Source: Leucogyrophana mollusca (lineage: Eukaryota > Basidiomycota > Agaricomycetes > Boletales). Taken from it: 64,000 bases of DNA. Of this stretch, positions 12,001-22,297 are shown one piece after another. The translations under genes and the position numbers were made by a program. The stretch spans positions 1 to 64,000 of the forward strand of contig MU266415.1 of NCBI GenBank assembly GCA_021014945.1, read 5' to 3'. Numbering within the stretch: the first letter of the stretch is position 1; the number at the start of each line of letters is the position of its first letter. The notes beneath the pieces were generated by a model. It made no database searches. It was given only the letters and a program-made list of their open reading frames with translations, and was not told where the DNA came from.

Positions 12001-12797
12001 GATCAATTGCCTCCTCCAACTTCTCTCTCTGGTGGCTTTCCTTGAAGTCGGAATATATGATACGGGCAAGGTCATGTACGGAGCGTACTGCTAAAGGTTC
12101 CAGCTCCCTCATTTCGCCCTGCCACCGAGGCTTGGCCGAGCTCTGAGAAATAGCGTCCCCGTCAGTTCTGATAGTGTAGATCGACTGAATCATCTACCTC
12201 GCCAACGACGGGACGTTCAGCTTCGGTGTGTGCGGTTCGTTCGACCTTAACAATCAGATGGCCTTCTTCGTAGGGCGCTTTCGCTGGGAGAGTCATATCT
12301 AGAGGGAAAAATCAGTCACCACATCACGGCAACAGTGAGGGGTGAGGCACTTGTAAATTTGGTACCGCATCCCAGCAGCTGCTCGGCAGTAACACCCGAC
12401 TCCCAAATTGCCTTGTCCTCTCTCGAGTTGCCCAGGAGCGCTGCTTTCCAGCGTTCGTACAAACGAAGCGCCACGTATGACTCCTTGTCTGCTCTCCTGA
12501 ATTCATACCGATATGGTCAGGCTACGTGCAGATGCTGAATCGAGAACACGTACAGTGGAAAACAAGTGTTCCATTCAATGGTCGATTGAAGCGAGGGTGC
12601 TAGCTCGGCTGTCCGTCCTTGCTCTCCGTCCACCTCGATGACGACGTAGAAGCTTGTTGGGCGGTTGTCATCAGATGGAAACAACCCAGTGGCTCCGACG
12701 ACTGCAACGGTTTGAGTCAGTGTTGGACCGAGAAAGTCAGTCAATGTCTCTGCGTACCTGTGAGCGAAAATTCTATCTTTTCTCGGGTGAATTCCAT
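9014..12797 (-). CDS. C2-TPR-CHAT protein (putative caspase-like protease), 1182 residues
   Basis: Five exons on the minus strand: 12758-12797, 12554-12701, 12366-12496, 12198-12298 and 9014-12142. Introns are 55-67 bp and all phases agree. Residues 1 to about 130 look like a C2 domain (FSLTVVGATGLF start, SFYVVIEVDG strand), a possible lipid or calcium contact. Ten TPR units of exactly 45 residues follow (roughly 180-640, consensus RPQGHPDRS..LNNLANTL..RF.QFG.RADLDEA), then a linker and a C-terminal CHAT domain. CHAT is the caspase-related fold of separase-like and HetF-associated proteases. Its dyad is present: His in HLACHGK (about 1051) and Cys in FLSACHTA (about 1092). Substrate unknown. 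TPR-CHAT proteins are expanded in Agaricomycetes, and a role in signalling or cell death is a hypothesis. An ATG at 12193 would drop the C2 domain. Confidence 0.88.
10745..12095 (-). repeat. Ten-unit 135-bp coding repeat (TPR array)
   Basis: The word GGGGTGCCC and its variants recur every 135 bp (10745, 10880, 11015, 11150 and on to about 11960). This encodes ten TPR units of 45 residues inside the CHAT gene. The units are very alike at the DNA level, so recent unit exchange or expansion is likely. Confidence 0.85.
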
Positions 12798-14068
12798 GTC
12801 ACCCTCGTGAAGGAAATTGGTCGTTAGAGAGGTATATGGCGGCAAAATGAAGGACAGGCGCGCATGGGGAAGTAGTGGTTCGGCTGCTTGATGCTATGCC
12901 CCGAGCACGTCCGGTGGATACCATACACCCCAATTATAGACTTTGACGAGTGCGCAACGCGACGAGTGGCACTGATATAATTACAATACATCCCCCGGTA
13001 TATGTTTGGCATCGAGAAATGGACGATGGCGATACCGGCGGTGGAGCGTCGTTGAGTTGAGGCTGCCAATCGAGGAAGATGTACTTATTAGAATGGTAGG
13101 GAGTGTCGTAAAATGCCCTCCCTCGCACTCTTCCTCGCATAGATACCGTCGGACCAGAACTTGCTCCTGCACGGACCTTGTATCAGACAAAGGCGATAAG
13201 TATAGCCTCGTCCGGCAGAATCGCAGACTGGAACAGACTCGGACAAGGCTCGGAAAAAACATGAATCACGACCATGACAAGCAATCCCATTGGTACCCTG
13301 CTTTTGCCGTTAGTCTCTGGTTGATGGGTGTGGTAGAGGCTTGTGAGTATTCGGTTTTAGACTGGGACTTGAGCGTTGGAGTACTAATCAGCATTGGCAT
13401 ATGAGCCGACGAGCTCTCGAATCACCTGCCATGCTGATCACCACCTCGCCGACACACGGCATGCGCACATTAATACCAAAACGCCCCGGTCGCCACACTT
13501 CTCTCGTATCTTTCCGCCCAGCGCGACCTCGTCCAAGACCCACTTGCCCGCACACCAAGAGCATCTGGCTTCTTGGCAAGGTGCAGCTACAACCCCATTA
13601 CAACACGGCCAGCACACCTGGGACGCGATGCCTCCAAATCCAAATGTTGTTCCCCCCTGGAAAATCAAGGCTCGTGGTGGCTTTTGGGACGCGTATGATG
13701 CTGTGTACGCAATGGAGTGCGCATCTGCCGCAGAGTACGTACTCCCTCGTCACCCGTTGAGTCGTCTCGTTCACCTCCCCATGCTACTCTCACTCCCACC
13801 GCACTGTGTCACGCAATCAGACGATGGTCTTTTTCACCCGCCAGGGTGGCTCTGCTGCCCGAATACTTGGGCCACCGTTTTGACGGGGAAAGATGTACTA
13901 ATCTTCGAGAGCCCCCCCAAGCATCTTTCTGCGGGATGCGGGTCGCAGGATTCCTGGACTTTCTTGTTTTCAGGCGTCCAAAGCTCAACGAGTTCATAGC
14001 AAGTATAGGAGGGTCCAAAGTTCTTTCCGCATCCACGCTACACCCCGCCGCTTCGGGGTCTCTTTGCA
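12798..14068. other. Region with open frames of uncertain status
   Basis: The longest frame is plus-strand 13394-13999 (201 codons), with a more protein-like stretch around 13628-13736 (MPPNPNVVPPWKIKARGGFW) followed by a possible donor GTACGT. No partner exon in a consistent frame could be fixed and no family was recognised. It may be a gene fragment or chance. The promoter of the CHAT gene lies at the left end. Confidence 0.3.
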
Positions 14069-14513
14069 TCACTCCGGCTTCTTCCACCAGCAAACCCGGA
14101 GGGACTTCGTCGGGTGATATTTTTTGAGATCATTCTCGGAGAACTTATCATGTGCCGTCCCCGGATTGCCTTTGAACCAACCTGGTTCCTGCACATCAGA
14201 TCACTCCGTCGTCTACGCGAACATGCTACTCACCAATCCAATCTTTGCAATCATCCTTGGAGTAAAAGTTTATTCCCAGCCCCCCATCGTCAGGGGCGAA
14301 ATACAGGCCCGTGAAGTGGTGGTACTCAGCCCTGTCGACCGAATGGCACTCGCCACAATGGGCATGTTTCGATACATATCCGCCAACGGGTTGACCTTTC
14401 GGATTCGAGTCGTCCATTGGCCCGTCACCGAGAGTTGCGACCCAGGAAACCTTGTCGCTGCTCGCAAGGACAGCGGTGGTTAGAAGGCTGGTTATAGCGA
14501 TCTTGAGCAGCAT
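14069..14513 (-). CDS. Small secreted cysteine-containing protein, 130 residues
   Basis: Two exons on the minus strand, 14234-14513 and 14069-14181, with a 52-bp GTGAGT..CCAG intron. The second exon gives a clearly protein-like end (GWFKGNPGTAHDKF to VCWWKKPE). Reading through the donor instead meets a stop at once. Residues 1-17 are a signal peptide (MLLKIAITSLLTTAVLA). The mature part has four cysteines: HCGEC, DDC and VCWW. The segment GINFYSKDDC recalls the LYHNTEC segment of the secreted protein at 4355-4732, so distant kinship is possible. A TATA box lies about 135 bp upstream. Function unknown. Confidence 0.65.
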
Positions 14514-14645
14514 CTAGGTCTTCGGAAAGCGATGAGTGTGAGTCTGGAGATGATGAACCCACTGGCCGGTCGCGGACTGGAGGTAAGTTACTGACACTGG
14601 GTGTCGGTGCAGATAATGATATTGGATGGATGCGAGTGAGGTGGG

Positions 14646-14653
14646 CTTTATAA
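14646..14653 (-). promoter_or_regulatory. TATA box of the 130-residue secreted protein gene
   Basis: On the minus strand this reads TTATAAAG, 133 bp upstream of the ATG at 14513, in a sensible place for a core promoter. Confidence 0.45.
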
Positions 14654-16819
14654 GGCGTTATGTTCTCTGTTGGCGACCCACCTGCAGCTCCGCGAACATT
14701 TTTTCGAGGTCACACCATTGAAGCCTTTTGAAGCCCGTCCGTGTGGAGCAGGTCAGATATTAAGCGAACTGTCGTGCGGTACCGCGGTTAGCCGACACAA
14801 CGCTGAATCAACACTGGGCTACGTCTGGATACGTCCAGCAATGAACGGACACACCATTCACAAGTCATTGCTGTCGCAGTAGGTCTTCTTCCCGGCCACG
14901 GTGTACCCGCGACATCTGAATCGTCTCAGCTACTAGCGCCAGGTGTGTCTGACACGAGGGAACTTGGATGTTGTCAACCTCAGTGATATTGACAGCCGAT
15001 ATCTTTAATACTTAACCTCGGAGTCAGTGTGTACGGTGTGGCATGCAGTCCTCGTGTTATCATTGACGCGGTCTGGCGGGAGTCGCCAATGCCAAGATCA
15101 AAGTCCCATGAACAGAATCGGCCAGTTCGTCCGCGGAGGTCAACGTAATGTGCGGTCTGAATCGATAAATAGTACGGTGTATTGTTGTTTTGATGAACAG
15201 TCGAGGAGCTGACTTTCTGTAAGGTCTGAGATTGCAGACTTGCCCTCAAACCTTAGATATGGGGAACAGAACACAGAAATCAGAAAATCACAGGTTGGCG
15301 ACGGCTTAGTTCAGGTCGTCAGCTCCAGAGGCGAATTTTCGAAGTTGTGTATGTCCCAGATCTTATGGGTCAGGATTTACTCATTACTTCGCCCACTTGC
15401 CCCACCTTGCCTCGGCTGCAGCTGCGCTACAAGGTGAGACTCGCATGATGCTGATGGACACGGAATGACTGACCCCACATGCTTTCCGCTATGTGTATGG
15501 ATTGTGCGATTCGCATTGAAGACATCCGCCAATAGGCTACAGCCCCAATCCTTCTGCTTCCCCCATCAGCCGTGCGTTTCATCTGTCCCGCCCATGGAGC
15601 ACCAGACGATTAATACTCACTTCATCCAAAAAAAACAGGATTCAGTTGAATATCATAATGTTATTCTCAACCGCCGCTGTCGTCAGCCTTCTCGCTGACT
15701 GAAGGGTGATAAGTCCGCGCAACATAAGGGAGCGCGTGTGTTTACTTTGCTCGACCACCTTGATCATGCATCTAAGACGGGGTGAGGGTTATACCTATGG
15801 TCTATTTGGAAGTATACATAGAGCAAGTCGGCCACCACACTGCCTGTATGTGCGCTCCCGTGAATTTCTATTACATTCGAGCAGATCGCAATTGGCCGGT
15901 ACGGTTGAGTGCATCACACAGCGTTGGGACGAAAGTGTTGGCCTGCGGGTGTATAGTACGTGACATACGTTGACGCGTCTCACCGCGAAACGGGAGAAAC
16001 TCGTAGTTTACCCCTTGGCTGTGGGGTCGTCGAGGACAGGATACAGGATGAGCACAAGGGGAGGCGGTGGGTGGGGTAACGGGTTACATGGAAGAAGATG
16101 GGAAGAGGTTGGGACTCGGAAGCAGTCCTATCACCACGTGACACGCTCCCTGGTCACTTGCCCCCCGCGATGGCATCACCTTGCGCCCAGCCGGGGTAAA
16201 GTAGCGTTAAGCACCTACGAGTCACAACTAGCCGCGATATCCCTTGTACACTCATCCATTTTGGGTTTGCACCGGAAGCCAGGCGCTTGACACCCTTTGA
16301 CAGCCCACCAAACAAGGCCACGGTTCATCCTATCATCCGCAGCCACCAGTTCTGAGGAGATCCACCTGCTCCGCCATCTTTCGTCAACCTTCCAGGTGAG
16401 CCGTACTCCGGACCCTACTAACTAGGCAGATGCTGTGTGATGGTGTACTTGTAAGTACTTCGAAGTGCGAGTTCATGCTTCCAGCAACCTAAAGTCCATT
16501 CCGTATGTCTTCGTATGTGTCAGCAAACCAATTATATTGAATACTTTGCTCTTTCTTTCAGAAGTGAATATCCTTGTGGTGCATACGCAAATGTACACGA
16601 TGCGTCCACCAGCCCTGAGCTCCTGTCGTACCCAAAATGCTCCGAATACAGGGATAGGCAATGCACTTTGTGGGTTAGGCCGTGCATGCTCCATCGTCTT
16701 GCGCGTCTTTGTGGCTCTTCCTGATCCCCGTGGGTGTGTTGTTCGCTTGCGCCCCCGATTTCTTACGCGTCGAGGTGGCCGCTATCTGGACTCTTGCGGG
16801 GATAGGTTGCGATTATCGA
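14654..16819. other. Long intergenic stretch without supported genes
   Basis: About 2.2 kb. Frames up to 148 codons occur on both strands without domains, signal peptides or linked exons. No tRNA, repeat array or mobile-element ending was recognised. It may hold decayed sequence. Confidence 0.35.
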
Positions 16820-17114
16820 TAGTATGTGCTAGGTCTGGAGCATTGGAGAGGATCTTCTCGCGGATTTTGGTCAATCCACAGACCATAACGGCAATGCAGA
16901 TATCGATCTAGCGGTTTTCCCCACCTCGTGGACAGCTCGTATCAGAAGGGTACCAATCCCATGGATGGCACAGGGGTTCCATTTGGGCGCTGGAGACAGT
17001 TATCTTGGGGATTCGGAAACTTACTGAGGCTCAACCTTCTGATCTGGGGCGATCGCTGCGGTATTCTGGAAGGCGATTGACCAGCTTCCAGATATTGCGT
17101 CATCGTCCACGATC

Positions 17115-17123
17115 ATACTTAAA
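17115..17123 (+). promoter_or_regulatory. TATA-like element, copy B promoter
   Basis: ATACTTAAA, 124 bp upstream of the ATG, at the place matching the element at 6741 in copy A. Confidence 0.4.
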
Positions 17124-17238
17124 GCCCCCCTGCGTCGTTCCTCTTCCCCATCGCAAAGTACTCTTTCCCTCGTAAGCTACCTCGCCTCCGAGGGTAAACA
17201 CTCGTATTGACCATCAGTGTCGTTAGTACTTGTCCACG

Positions 17239-18512
17239 ATGGTCAACTATAACGGATGGCTGCCCCAGGATCCCGAAGTCGTTAGAAAGTGGATCCGCAA
17301 GAAGGTCGACGTCGTTAAAAAGGTGCCCTACGCGGCTCCTCGTGCCGACGTCATCCAAGAGTTTCAAAGTCTTATCGAGAACGATCCCGAAATCTTCATG
17401 TATTTCAACCAAATGTTCGAGCAGGTGCCAAAGGACAAGTTACCTGTACGTGAACAACACCCTCCTGATTTCTCGGTCTCATTTTTTCCCAGCCGGGGGT
17501 GGACGACTACAAAATAATGTTGGGGTTGTTCGCGACCATCATTACCGAAGCCCCAAAATATGACTCTGAGCGGGCCGCAGAAGGGGAGGTAGTTGGCGTG
17601 CCCATCTACGCCATTCTCGACCAATTCTCGAACACGCCCGCAGGTCTGAATGCGTTCATCAACAGAAAAGTCAACGACCAGTTCAAAAAGATGTTTACCG
17701 TGTGGGCCGAATTTCTCCAGTCGCTTGATTCTCGCTACGTGCTCGAGGGCACCCCCGAGGAGCCGGCGTGGCCACAGGCCATTGCCGATTTCGCGGACAT
17801 CTTCGTCTGCGACCCCACCGACAAATACTACGGATTCAAATCTTGGGACGACTTCTTCACCAGGGTATTCAGGGAAGGCCAGCGCCCTGTGGATTTCGCC
17901 ACCGATGATTCTGTCGTCAACAGTGCCTGCGACTCCACCGTCTATCGCATTGCCTACAGGGCAAATGCGAGCGACCAGTTCTGGCTAAAGGGACAGCCTT
18001 ACTCCCTCGACTACATGCTCAACAACGACCCGCTCGCGTCCGAATTCGACAAGGGCACAGTCTTCCAAGCCTTTCTCAGCCCCCTTGACTACCACCGCTG
18101 GCACAGTCCCGTCAACGGCAAGATCAAGAAGATTGTCCAAGTCGAAGGCACATACTATGCCGCGTCTCCCGACCCTGAGCTGGAAGCAGGCTCCATCATT
18201 GCATCCCAGTCATTCATGACCTCACTCGCTACCCGTGTATTGATCTTTATCGAATCCGACAACCCGGAGATTGGGCTGATGTGTTTCATCGGCGTTGGGA
18301 TGGTGGAGGTATCGACGTGTGAGGTGACTGTCAAAGAAGAGGAGGTGGTCAAGAAGGGGCATCAGCTGGGGATGTTCCACTTTGGCGGGTCTACACACTG
18401 CCTCATCTTCCGCCGCGAAGTTCCTATTGTTTTCGCGGAGACCATTGAGGTGGATACGGTAGTCCGTGTCAACTCCGCGATCGCGAGGGTTGGAAACAGC
18501 GGCGTCAACTGA
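17239..18512 (+). CDS. Phosphatidylserine decarboxylase-family enzyme, PsiD-like (copy B)
   Basis: Two exons, 17239-17445 and 17493-18512 (47-bp intron at the same codon as in copy A), 408 residues. The motifs of copy A are kept: CDSTVYRIAYR, YHRWHSPVNG, GMVEVSTCE and FHFGGSTHC with the self-cleaving Ser again at residue 369. Differences from copy A are scattered and mostly conservative, and the frame is open throughout. Both copies therefore look functional. The small insertions/deletions lie at the C-terminus and in the intron. The enzyme would act in the cytosol on an amino acid or lipid substrate that the sequence does not reveal. The two genes are in the same direction and bracket the CHAT gene and the 130-residue secreted protein. 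Confidence 0.88.
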
Positions 18513-18544
18513 TTAAGCTGTGGAGGGTTGTGCGTCTATCGTGG

Positions 18545-18652
18545 TGTACGATTAGGAACTGTTTTTGTACGATTTGGCGCTTCTTATGTACGATTAGGAA
18601 CTTCTTGTGTACGATGATGTGCTTCTACGAAATGAGACGAGCGTGTGTACGA
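18545..18652 (+). repeat. 21-bp tandem repeat after PSD-like copy B
   Basis: Units beginning TGTACG start at 18545, 18566, 18587 and 18608, exactly 21 bp apart (consensus TGTACGATTAGGAACTTCTT plus one base), with a looser one at 18647. Copy A has two such units. They lie in the presumed 3' untranslated region. Confidence 0.75.
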
Positions 18653-19852
18653 GTTGAAATGGACAGGATGGTGCCGGACCAGGCCGTGTGCCGACACTTC
18701 TCGCCGAAAAGTGGTTACCAACGAAAGATGGGGCCGAACTGCGCCGGCAGAAACCTTGTCCAACGGTCTTTGTGATTTGCTGATGTTAAGCATGTATACT
18801 AAGTACATTGAGACGATTTTCGTGTGGTAGTACATACGAGAGACAGAAATTTCAACACTGCACCAAGTTATGACATATCTCTATAATAACAGAGGGAATT
18901 TGCTTCCGGGACCATGTCCTCTGTGTCATGTGGTCATGACGGAGAATGGGACTCTCTCAAGATCAATGGCGTGAACGTGAAGAAAACTGGTGATGATGAT
19001 GGGGAATGGTTCTGGAAATTGTTCAAATAAAATAGGGGGTGTTCAGGTTTTGGCAATTGCGCGTACAGCACGGCGATGTCAGCGCCGCTGTGCACCAGGT
19101 GGTTTTTTCACAACACGGATCCTGAGAAAGCCTACAATTCATATCATGACTCAGACACTACCCCTACCCCTACCCCCTACTCCCCCACGTCCACCCCGTC
19201 CAAAACTACCACGCCCACAGCCATGAGTCCCCGCCCCCACGTCCCCGGGATATTTCCCGTGAGTTCAAGTTCAAGTTCGTCTGGTGAACAGCACAATGGT
19301 ACTGGCGCTGGCGCTCTGCCTCTGCAGTTCAAAACCTACACGCCGTTCGAGTGGGACACCTGTCTCGCCTTGGGGGGAGTTACACGGTGGAGCTCGTACA
19401 GCGCCGACCTCACCTTCACGGACCACAGGAGCGTGACGAGGTGCCGCACGCGCGGGGGAACGACGTGCGTGGGATTGAACGCTGACTGGGACAGGACGCG
19501 GCACTCGAAATCCAGGGCGTTTCCCAAAAATTTGGGGCCCGGGGGTGCGGGGGGTGTCGGGTGGACGAGGTGTTCCTCGCCAGGCTTCTCCGACCTGAGG
19601 TCCACAAGGAGGACCTCCAAGTTGCGGCATGCAAACCCAAATTCGAATCCGCGTCGCTCCGAGTTCAAGTTCTGGCAGTGCTTCATCCCAGTGATCGGCC
19701 GAGTTGTGCCGATGCGATGAATGGCGTGTTTCATTCAATGCGGGGGTTTCCTCGGACGTGAGGTCACAGTAGACGAGGCTCGCAAAGGACTTGCGCAAGC
19801 AAGAAGTTGAACGATATCTTGTATGTACTCATATTCGTACACCTACAGAAAG
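18653..19852. other. Region with low-complexity sequence, no supported gene
   Basis: A C/T-rich stretch around 19155-19200 (CCCCTACCCC repeats) and TTCAAG repeats at 19263-19277 stand out. Overlapping open frames on both strands (plus 19076-19720, minus 19271-19798) cannot both be real, and neither shows a domain. Confidence 0.3.
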
Positions 19853-20224
19853 ATGCCACCCGTTGTCCATGGGCGCTCCACGTCGTATTCAGCAGCCGGC
19901 GTGAATGGCACAGTTGAGCACCTGCCAGAGGAGGATCCGAAGTGAGCACGACACAGAAAGGTAGCGGGGACGCGTACCAGGTGTTGGGGATGACACCCGC
20001 ATGGCTTTCTTCCCTGTCTCGGTAGAGGGGCCATCTTGAAGCCGAAAGTGTTTGATGGGATTCTGAAGTATATCAGCAGGTGGACGAAGGACTATGAGCT
20101 CACGGAGGGCAGTGTTAAAGATCGACTGTGAGGGCATGGTAAAGAGAATATCGGATTGTTGAGGGATTTCGATGAGACATGGCTAACGACGCACCCGAGC
20201 GGGTATTTGCGGTTCGAAGACAAG
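19853..20224 (+). CDS. Possible unrecognised gene fragment
   Basis: Three candidate exons read in one frame: 19853-19941 (MPPVVHGRSTSYSAAGV to PEEDPK), 20026-20127 (GAILKPKVFDGILKYISRWT to VKDRL) and 20164-20224 (DFDETWLTTHPSGYLRFEDK). The first junction has good signals (GTGAGC..GGTAG, 84 bp). The second intron would be only 36 bp, which is short even here. The composition looks protein-like, but I do not recognise a family. The next part of the frame would run into the 3' flank of the uL2 gene, so the gene may be broken or end nearby. Confidence 0.25.
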
Positions 20225-20571
20225 GTAACCTAGCTCATAGTTCATCCCATTTCCTTGCTATCCGTTCATACACCTGGTCTCTCCTAAGTAGACTTAGGTG
20301 GATCAAAGGACGACCAGCCTCCAATGGGCTTTCTTCTCGCTTGCGTTAGTGTTTTGCGGAGCTCACCACATAGTTGAGAACCAACTGAGCAGCTTCGTGC
20401 GCCTCGGACGCGCCTTTGAGATAGACTTCATCAGGCAAGCACAGGATTTGCATGTCATGGGCAGTGCATGGTCGTGGGCATATGCAAGAGCATACAATAT
20501 TTTGTCGGAAGGGAAAGCGGGCGAGATCGTAAGGCATAGCAAGGAATATGTAAAGTAGTGCGTCAACCCGC

Positions 20572-21556
20572 TTAAACCTCCTTGACCTTGACCGTACCGC
20601 GCAGCAGACCGGTCTACCAGCGTAACACACATAAGAACGTGTCTTGGGGTGAGGATAAAGGGGGATACGTACCCGGCGGGCGGCAATGAGACCGACTTTC
20701 TGTCCAGGAACAGCAGAGCGGGCGATTGTCGAAGCTTTTCCGATATGTTGGTGGTTACCACCACCGTGAGGATGGTCAACGGGGTTCATAGCAACACCAC
20801 GAGTGCGAGGCCAGCTGTGAATCGCAAGATCGGATCGGTATCAATGCTTCTCAGACATGCGGAATGAACGCACCTGTAACGCTTGGCCTTGTACTTGTGG
20901 AATGCACGACCGGCCTTGAGCAACGGCTTGTCGATACGTCCACCACCAGCAACGATACCCACGGTCGCACGAGCGCTCCCCGAGACGGTCTTTTTCGAGC
21001 CGGAGGGCAGACGGATACGGGTCTTGTTCTCGTCGGGCGAGTGGCCGATGACGGTAGCGTAGTTGCCGGACGTGCGTGCAAGGGCACCGCGGTCGCCGAC
21101 TTTCTCCTCGACGTTGCACACGATGGTACCTTCGGGGCACTGGCCTACGGGGAGGACGTTGCCGACGGTGAGGGCAGCCTTCTTGCCGCAGTAGACGAAG
21201 GCGCCGGTGTGCATGCCCTCGGTGGCGATGAAGGTTTCCTTGCGCAGTTTGTAGCGGTAAGGGTCACGGAAGACGACGCGGGCGAGGGGAGCGCCGCTAG
21301 AGGCCGGATGAGGCTACAGGGATGAGTGGGGAGAGATCAAGCTTACCGGCCGGCATCGTGGATGATTTCCTTGACGATACCGCGGATGTAGCCGTTGCGT
21401 TCTGCGAAGTCGAGAGTGCGAAGTTTGGCGGGGGCCTTGTTGTGGTGGGTGTGCGCCTTGAACTAGAATGGCGGGTTCGAGTGTTAGTGCGACATTGAAT
21501 GGAAGGAGACGTACGATAGCGTGCGAGCGCCTTTGTGCCCTGATGACCCGACCCAT
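20572..21556 (-). CDS. RPL8: 60S ribosomal protein uL2 (L8)
   Basis: Five exons on the minus strand: 21515-21556, 21347-21462, 20874-21296, 20673-20814 and 20572-20613; introns 50-59 bp; 254 residues, the family's usual length. uL2 sits in the large subunit near the peptidyl transferase centre and is needed for subunit joining. Clear signatures: MGRVIRAQR start, [33 protein letters not shown], and the hallmark [20 protein letters not shown] with the conserved His. The C-terminus is [14 protein letters not shown] 199-bp intron probably lies in the 5' leader (21564-21762), which is common for highly expressed ribosomal genes. The gene diverges from the SSXT-domain gene. Confidence 0.97.
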
Positions 21557-21563
21557 CGTTTAT

Positions 21564-21762
21564 CTGTAAAATTTGCACGAGTGAGCAGATCGCCCAGCAA
21601 AAGAGATGCCTGCAAATGGAGGAAGGTGCATCCACAGAAGTCCCAAGTCATCCATCCATGGAATGCACCGTTTTCGATGCCGTTTTCGCCCCAGACGAGC
21701 TCAAGACGTCCAGAGAGCGATTTGGCGTACAAAGGAAGCGAGATTCGGGCGGGATACTCACA
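21564..21762 (-). other. Probable 5'-leader intron of the uL2 gene
   Basis: On the minus strand it starts GTGAGT and ends TTTTACAG, seven bases before the ATG, with CTCAC-like branch candidates near the end. At 199 bp it is about four times the normal intron length here. I looked for C/D-box snoRNA motifs inside and found none convincing. Confidence 0.55.
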
Positions 21763-22289
21763 TTCTTGTGTCTTGAGGAACCGTGACTGGCGTTGGGCAC
21801 TGGCAGTATACGGACTCAAGGTTGTCTGAGCGGCGCCACAAATGTCGGCAAATGCCGAGTCGTTCGATTTCCTTTTTTGTCGACGTAGGTAGTTGTAACG
21901 GCGTTCGTTGGACTCACGGGCAATCACGGCGAAGCCTAACGTCTGCTGGAGGGTTGGTGTAGGGTAGTGGATGTAAAGCGGCCTCTTGGTTGTGATAACT
22001 TGCAGTAAACTCCCAACCCTTGACTCCCAACGCTGCGCTCACGGTGGGCCCCAATCGCTGTCAATATCGGTGTGACATGGCTAAGCGCAGGGCACATGGA
22101 GCCCCAAGCAACGAGCTGGTGATTACATGTGTATTACGACGCTGGCTGCATAGCAAAGAGATGTGGATCCGAAAAAAGAACGGTAGCGCGATCGAATACG
22201 GGAATTGATAGGGATTGATCCAGGCTTCGATTGCTCACTATCCGAAAAGTGTACGTCGACATATATCAACGCGGCAGGGGCATACGCGG
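21763..22289. other. Shared upstream region of the uL2 and SSXT-domain genes
   Basis: No coding exon is supported. The minus-strand promoter of the ribosomal protein gene should lie at the left side. Confidence 0.35.
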
Positions 22290-22297
22290 TATATAAA
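22290..22297 (+). promoter_or_regulatory. TATA box candidate upstream of the SSXT-domain gene
   Basis: TATATAAA, about 400 bp upstream of the proposed ATG and just before the CTCTCGCGAGAG palindrome at 22309-22320. Confidence 0.35.

Larger units (their letters stand above)
16820..18650 (+). repeat. Segmental duplication, copy B (promoter, PSD-like gene, 3' flank)
   Basis: Counterpart of 6470-8215 in the same orientation, about 10.4 kb downstream. Exons are far more alike than flanks, and the upstream similarity fades left of about 16820. The edges are judged by eye. Confidence 0.75.

Noticed and set aside
12191..12193. ATG as start of the CHAT protein
   Set aside because: A 55-bp intron with an AACTGAC branch site removes this ATG, and four upstream exons add a C2-like domain in frame.
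13394..13999. 201-codon plus-strand frame
   Set aside because: Partly protein-like, but no family, start context or consistent exon set could be shown.
19271..19798. Long overlapping frames on both strands
   Set aside because: They overlap each other and arise from GC-rich sequence with few stops; no motif in either.
20298..20558. Plus-strand frame antisense to the 3' flank of the uL2 gene
   Set aside because: No supported acceptor in phase with good signals and no recognised motif; could only matter if the gene at 19853 is real.
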